In this document: piece after piece, positions 7,250 through 10,137 of the stretch
How the letters are laid out: each line of letters begins with the position of its first letter
Numbering within the stretch: the stretch's first letter is position 1
Source of the DNA: Nitrososphaerales archaeon TH5896
Lineage (GTDB): Archaea > Thermoproteota > Nitrososphaeria > Nitrososphaerales > Nitrososphaeraceae
Reading direction: 5' to 3'
DNA length: 10,137 nt
Assembly: GCA_014523625.1 (NCBI GenBank)
Contig: JAATVP010000059.1
Span: 1-10,137, forward strand
Program-made: the position numbers and the translations under genes
Notes under the pieces: generated by a model
What the model was told of the DNA's origin: nothing
The model's input: only the letters and a program-made list of their open reading frames with translations
Database searches by the model: none

Positions 7250-7546
7250 CCTCTGCAGTACGGATGAACAATGGTAATCTACAGGACATAGGTCTTTAAT
7301 TATATCCCGCATTATGTTGATATGGATTGCTAATTTTTTAATCAAAATGATTAGAATCCATATTATTAGTCGACTACTCAATTGCTTCCCTCACCTGCCT
7401 ATGATCTTATGATGGAGTTGATGAAGCTCATATAAGAGACACAACTTAAATTTCCAAGACTTTCCAGTCGTCAATGTCTGAACTGCCGACAAAAGTATTA
7501 AGAGATGGCAAAATATAGTTAGAATGATATCATTTCAGAGGTACAT
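7250..7546. other. Intergenic region after the glycosyltransferase gene
   Basis: I see no intact gene here. The region holds the hairpin described separately and, near 7510-7518, an AAAATATAG stretch that could be a TATA box for the degenerate frame that follows. A minus-strand frame overlapping the end of the glycosyltransferase gene is a shadow of that gene. Confidence 0.6.
7318..7365 (+). terminator. Long hairpin with T-run, probable 3' end element
   Basis: ATATGGATT (7320-7328) pairs with AATCCATAT (7355-7363), and CTAAT (7330-7334) pairs with ATTAG (7350-7354), with one bulged G at 7329: 14 paired bases, extendable outward by a G-U and a T-A pair. The 15-base loop carries a run of T (7334-7339). 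It lies about 70 bases past the glycosyltransferase stop, so a role in termination or mRNA 3' stability is likely. A remnant of a small inverted-repeat element is an alternative. Confidence 0.5.
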
Positions 7547-7835
7547 ATGAACGTTCACTAAGGATGGCGTCAACATGACAGAAGACTGTCTTGAGGATAC
7601 TGGCACAGTATCTGAGGCTCTTATTGAAGCAGGACAACCTTGGCATACTACATCTGTTCTAGCGAGAAAAGAACTTTGCGATAATAGCTACATGATCTAG
7701 AAATCAAAAGCACTTCCGCAACTAACCATTCAAGAGACCATTTGGAATTCATTTGGTTCTATGCTAGACACGAGGAAGGATGAGTCGCAGAATACTTCGG
7801 TTCTTATAAATAGTGTTTATTGTTGGATTGTATGA
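7547..7835 (+). pseudogene. Possible decayed reading frame of about 95 codons
   Basis: An ATG at 7547 has a Shine-Dalgarno-like GAGGT (7538-7542) and an AT-rich TATA candidate (about 7510-7518) at suitable distances, yet stops after four codons (MNVH). A neighbouring frame is open from 7551 to the TGA at 7833-7835, broken only by a TAG at 7698-7700; within it an ATG at 7575 gives a 41-residue frame (starting MTEDCLEDTG). The 5' signals, one frameshift and one in-frame stop look like a gene in decay. I do not recognise the product. The downstream LLM gene's TATA box lies inside its tail. Chance is a real alternative. Confidence 0.3.
7803..7812 (+). promoter_or_regulatory. TATA box of the LLM oxidoreductase gene
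   Basis: CTTATAAATA is a good archaeal TATA element. Transcription would begin about 25 bases downstream, near 7833, which lies after the GTG at 7813 and before the TTG at 7846. This spacing decides the start of the next gene. Confidence 0.7.
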
Positions 7836-7845
7836 GGAAAATAGA

Positions 7846-8823
7846 TTGTCTCGAATCAAATTTGGATTCGTAATGCCTCAAGGATGGCGATGGCTGGATT
7901 CTAATGGTTCTTCAGCTGTTGCGCAGTATCGGTTTGCGAAAGATATTGTAAGTTTAGCAGAGTTACTGGGATATGATACAGCATACTCTTATGACCACAT
8001 GATGGGAGGAACTATTTTCAAAGCTAATCGTGATAAAAACTTTTTTGAGTGTTTTGTTCTTATCTCTTCGCTGCTTGCTAGCACCTCAAATATACGATTC
8101 GGGCAAGTAGTCACATGCAACTCTTTTAGAAATCCTGCCCTTCTTGCTAAAATGATATCCACGATGGATATCATAAGTGGCGGAAGGATCGAATTGGGAA
8201 TCGGTGCGGGATGGTCGGAAAATGAATGTCTTGCTTATGGATTTGATTATTGTTCTTCCATAACAAGAATCAAACAATTGGATGAAGCATTAAAAATCAT
8301 CAAATTAATGTATACACAGAAAGAGCCTTCATATTCAGGTAACTATTATTCGATTGTAAATGCCGGATGTTACCCTAAACCTATTCAAACACCATATCCG
8401 CCTATAATGATTGGTGGAACAGGGGAAAAGTATCTACTAAAGATAGTAGCAAGGCACGCCGACATATACAATCACCCGTTCGCGACACCAGTAGAAGTTC
8501 AACGAAGACTTAGAGTTCTGCACGATCATTGTGATTCAATTGGCCGTGAGTACAAAGATATAGAGCGCTCAGTTCTTTTCCGTTGTCTAATTAGAGAAAG
8601 TGAGAATGAGATAAGCGATCTGATACTAAAGGAGAAAAATACTCATGAAAACATTCGATGCTTCACCCAAAGGATTAATGCAGCCACCGGGACACCGGAA
8701 ACCATTAAGAGAAGAATACGTGAGTACGTTGACATAGGTATTGAGAGATTCATTATCCATTTTGTTGCACTTGATAAGAAATCGCTAGAACTGCTATATT
8801 CAGGAGTTATAAAAAGCATATAA
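7846..8823 (+). CDS. LLM-class flavin/F420-dependent oxidoreductase
   Basis: A luciferase-like (TIM-barrel) monooxygenase-family protein of 325 residues from the TTG at 7846. Family marks: KFGFVMPQGW at the N-terminus (first barrel strand), YDTAYSYDHM (the usual S-D-H motif), RFGQVVTCNSFRNPALLAKM, GGRIELGIGAGW (about 112-123), PPIMIGGTGEK (about 185-195, phosphate-binding region) and GTPETI near residue 282, as in F420-dependent members. It probably moves hydride between F420H2 (or FMNH2) and a small organic substrate in the cytoplasm; the substrate cannot be told. Start choice: the frame is open from a GTG at 7813, but that codon precedes the expected transcription start; TTG 7846 has GAGG (7834-7837) eight bases before it and gives MSRIKFGFVMPQ, the normal LLM N-terminus. 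The gene is monocistronic and convergent with the regulator gene downstream. Confidence 0.9.
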   Translation: MSRIKFGFVMPQGWRWLDSNGSSAVAQYRFAKDIVSLAELLGYDTAYSYDHMMGGTIFKANRDKNFFECFVLISSLLASTSNIRFGQVVTCNSFRNPALLAKMISTMDIISGGRIELGIGAGWSENECLAYGFDYCSSITRIKQLDEALKIIKLMYTQKEPSYSGNYYSIVNAGCYPKPIQTPYPPIMIGGTGEKYLLKIVARHADIYNHPFATPVEVQRRLRVLHDHCDSIGREYKDIERSVLFRCLIRESENEISDLILKEKNTHENIRCFTQRINAATGTPETIKRRIREYVDIGIERFIIHFVALDKKSLELLYSGVIKSI

Positions 8824-8927
8824 TATTCGATCGGTATTTCACCCCGAGAAACCTTGATGAAACAAGAAATTATCGGGTAGGAAAGGTCTATATTTGCAAG
8901 TTGGAAATATTACAACTGACAAGGCGC

Positions 8928-8959
8928 GCGAACAATTTGTGATGATTCAAATTGTTTGT
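8928..8959. repeat. Inverted repeat between convergent genes
   Basis: AACAATTTG (8931-8939) and CAAATTGTT (8948-8956) are perfect inverted 9-base arms around an 8-base loop, extendable to 12 pairs with two G-U. An overlapping dyad, AATTGT (8950-8955) with ACAATT (8960-8965), shares one arm, so two alternative hairpins are possible. It lies about 105 bases past the LLM gene and about 30 bases past the regulator gene on the other strand: a shared 3' structure or a protein-binding site. Confidence 0.5.
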
Positions 8960-8986
8960 ACAATTCTTATCGAATGAATATACAGA

Positions 8987-9466
8987 CTATGAAGATTTAC
9001 TGGATAGACTGACCATATGCTTGGACTTTCGATAGCTACCAGGGTCTTTACTAGTAGCAGAGGGAAGATTATCTTGGAGCAAAATTTCCTTGATTTCAAT
9101 GTCATCTAACAGGGTATCCATGATTTTTACATAATCTATGGCAACAGAATTGACATTAGCAGAAAAATTAATCATGTCAATAGCTTGTAATTTCCAATTA
9201 CTATCTATAGCCCTTTCACCTATTTTTAAGATACTATAAATTACTTTCCCCAATGATGTTATAATATATTTTCCTTTCTGCTTCCCGATCAACCCCGCGC
9301 TTCTAAGCTCGCTGATCCTATTATAGTATTGTCGCTTTGACAATCCCAAATTAGTGTATAACACCTGTGATGCTGTGTCGTCATTAAAGATGGTATTAAA
9401 AAGGTTATAAGACTTCTCGTCGGACAGTGCTCTAAATACACTTGATATCGAAACTGTTTTATTCAT
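8987..9466 (-). CDS. Winged-helix transcriptional regulator (paralogue A)
   Basis: A 159-residue protein with an N-terminal winged helix-turn-helix. Residues about 10-30 (ALSDEKSYNLFNTI) form helix 1, LGLSKRQYYNRISELRSAGL (40-59) is the recognition-helix region and GKYIITSLGKVIYSIL the wing and linker helix, followed by WKLQAID (91-97) and a Ser/Lys-rich C-terminus. I see no metal-binding cysteines and no ligand domain of known type. Such one-domain regulators are numerous in soil Thaumarchaeota. Start choice: the frame extends to a GTG at 9481, but a TATA box centred near 9492 is 26 bases before the ATG at 9466, which suggests a leaderless mRNA beginning there and gives an N-terminus close in length to its paralogue. 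Its neighbour at 9593-9985 is a clear paralogue. DNA binding is well supported; target genes are unknown. Confidence 0.8.
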   Translation of the reverse strand: MNKTVSISSVFRALSDEKSYNLFNTIFNDDTASQVLYTNLGLSKRQYYNRISELRSAGLIGKQKGKYIITSLGKVIYSILKIGERAIDSNWKLQAIDMINFSANVNSVAIDYVKIMDTLLDDIEIKEILLQDNLPSATSKDPGSYRKSKHMVSLSSKSS

Positions 9467-9485
9467 TGTATTTATCTTCACTATA

Positions 9486-9498
9486 ATTTATTTAAACT
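9486..9498 (-). promoter_or_regulatory. TATA box of regulator A
   Basis: On the minus strand this reads GTTTAAATAAATT, close to the archaeal TATA consensus. Its spacing to the ATG at 9466 (about 26 bases from the centre) indicates a leaderless transcript separate from the upstream regulator gene. Confidence 0.65.
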
Positions 9499-9592
9499 CT
9501 TAGATCCATACCACATCAGGGAGCACATTGCCGTTTCTCCAGTATTTCAGGACCGAACTTTTCCATATATCCATGACTAGGCCAAGAATTTG

Positions 9593-9985
9593 TCAGAGAG
9601 TAGGTAGCAGTTGATTCAGGGTTCGGCCATCAAGGAAAGTGCTGACTATTTCTGCCCTTATAGATTCCGGAATTCCTGGTGATCTTAGCAAGTCGATGGC
9701 TTCAAGCTTCCAGTAATCCTTAGATATGATGTCCTTCAGAACTATGTGCCAATCGAAAACAAATTTGCCGAATAGTGTAAGAACAAACTTTTGATGGTAT
9801 TTCCGGATCAATCGACAGTGAACAAAGTCCTGCAACGTCAAATAGTATTGTTTGCGAGTAAGCCCCAATTTCGAGATTAAAATAGGTTCTTTGTTATTAA
9901 TCAGAGATAGGATCTCCCTATATTTCTCATCAGATATACATTTAATGACTTTGGATTCAGTTATCAGAGATCCATGAACATACAA
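9593..9985 (-). CDS. Winged-helix transcriptional regulator (paralogue B)
   Basis: A 130-residue winged-helix protein. It shares with paralogue A the marks S-D-E-K (18-21), LGLTRKQYY (40-48), L-I before the wing, G-K (73-74) and WKLEAID (92-98), so the two derive from one duplication or from the same expanded family; B lacks A's Ser/Lys-rich tail. The only available start is TTG at 9985: a TAG lies two codons upstream in the frame and no ATG or GTG follows before the first helix. GGTGGT six bases before the TTG is Shine-Dalgarno-like, and the stop of the preceding membrane-protein gene is three bases away, so translation is probably coupled and the gene co-transcribed with it; I see no good TATA box of its own. 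A regulator in one unit with a membrane protein could form a sensor or stress circuit, which is inference. Confidence 0.8.
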   Translation of the reverse strand: MYVHGSLITESKVIKCISDEKYREILSLINNKEPILISKLGLTRKQYYLTLQDFVHCRLIRKYHQKFVLTLFGKFVFDWHIVLKDIISKDYWKLEAIDLLRSPGIPESIRAEIVSTFLDGRTLNQLLPTL

Positions 9986-9988
9986 TTT

Positions 9989-10137
9989 CTAACCACCGAG
10001 TATAGTGGAGTCTACTGCACGGTCAACACTGCGACCTCTTTTTTTCCTCCCTGAGTCCTTTGCTATTGCACGGGTACCTACGTCAATTAATGGAAATACC
10101 AGAAGCGCCACAAGGACTATGACAATTATCGCTCTCA
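9989..10137 (-). CDS. C-terminal end of a membrane protein, 5' end outside the window
   Basis: Read on the minus strand from the right edge, one frame is open for 48 codons up to a TAG at 9989-9991. It encodes a hydrophobic span (AIIVIVLVALLVFPLI), then a strongly basic segment (KDSGRKKRGRSVDR) and an end in ILGG. This is a typical last transmembrane helix with a positively charged, probably cytoplasmic, tail. The protein cannot be identified from this piece, and the start lies outside the window. Its stop is three bases before the TTG of regulator B, which suggests an operon. The Lys/Arg run comes from a purine-rich AGGGAGGAAAAAAAGAGG-like stretch, so a chance frame is possible, but the helix-plus-basic-tail pattern argues for a real gene. 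Confidence 0.6.
   Translation of the reverse strand, partial: RAIIVIVLVALLVFPLIDVGTRAIAKDSGRKKRGRSVDRAVDSTILGG

Noticed and set aside
7172..7381. Minus-strand frame of 69 codons with a hydrophobic N-terminus
   Set aside because: It overlaps the end of the glycosyltransferase gene and the hairpin region; the hydrophobicity comes from AT-rich DNA and there is no promoter.
9500..9592. Open frame continuing after the TGA of regulator B
   Set aside because: About 30 codons with an internal ATG and no family resemblance; paralogue A has no matching C-terminal sequence, so readthrough or a lost tail is not supported.

Overview
The window looks archaeal and most like a member of the Nitrososphaerales (soil Thaumarchaeota, for example Nitrososphaera or Nitrosocosmicus). 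The grounds are AT-rich TATA boxes placed 25-40 bases before start codons, several apparently leaderless or short-leader genes, an N-Ile-Pro-Lys-Ser-Leu surface domain at the end of the sugar dehydrogenase-like protein, abundant secreted beta-propellers with many N-X-S/T sequons, an F420-type LLM oxidoreductase and paired winged-helix regulators. This assignment is inference; there is no rRNA or other marker gene here.

Left part (1-3610): the 3' end of a streptogramin-lyase-like beta-propeller gene is followed, with no spacer, by a secreted protein of unknown function starting with TTG. They converge on a large minus-strand gene encoding a membrane-anchored protein with a LamG domain, a glucose/sorbosone dehydrogenase-type propeller and a C-terminal archaeal surface domain. 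Middle part (3901-7249): a small secreted protein and a secreted CE4 polysaccharide deacetylase on the minus strand, then, across a 237-base divergent promoter region, a membrane-embedded family 2 glycosyltransferase of the chitin/hyaluronan/PNAG-synthase type. The divergent synthase and deacetylase are the functional core of the window: together they suggest synthesis and partial deacetylation of an amino-sugar exopolysaccharide.

Right part (7250-10137): about 600 bases without an intact gene, holding a strong hairpin and a possibly decayed reading frame; then an LLM-class flavin/F420 oxidoreductase with its own TATA box; a hairpin between convergent genes; two minus-strand winged-helix regulators that are clearly paralogous; and at the right edge the 48-residue C-terminal end of a membrane protein whose stop lies three bases before the start of the second regulator.

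The common theme is the cell surface: most of the genes encode exported or membrane proteins that bind, build or modify carbohydrate. No mobile element, CRISPR array, tRNA or rRNA was found. I see no clearly new system; the best leads are the synthase/deacetylase pair, the LamG-propeller-surface-domain fusion and the regulator pair coupled to a membrane protein.
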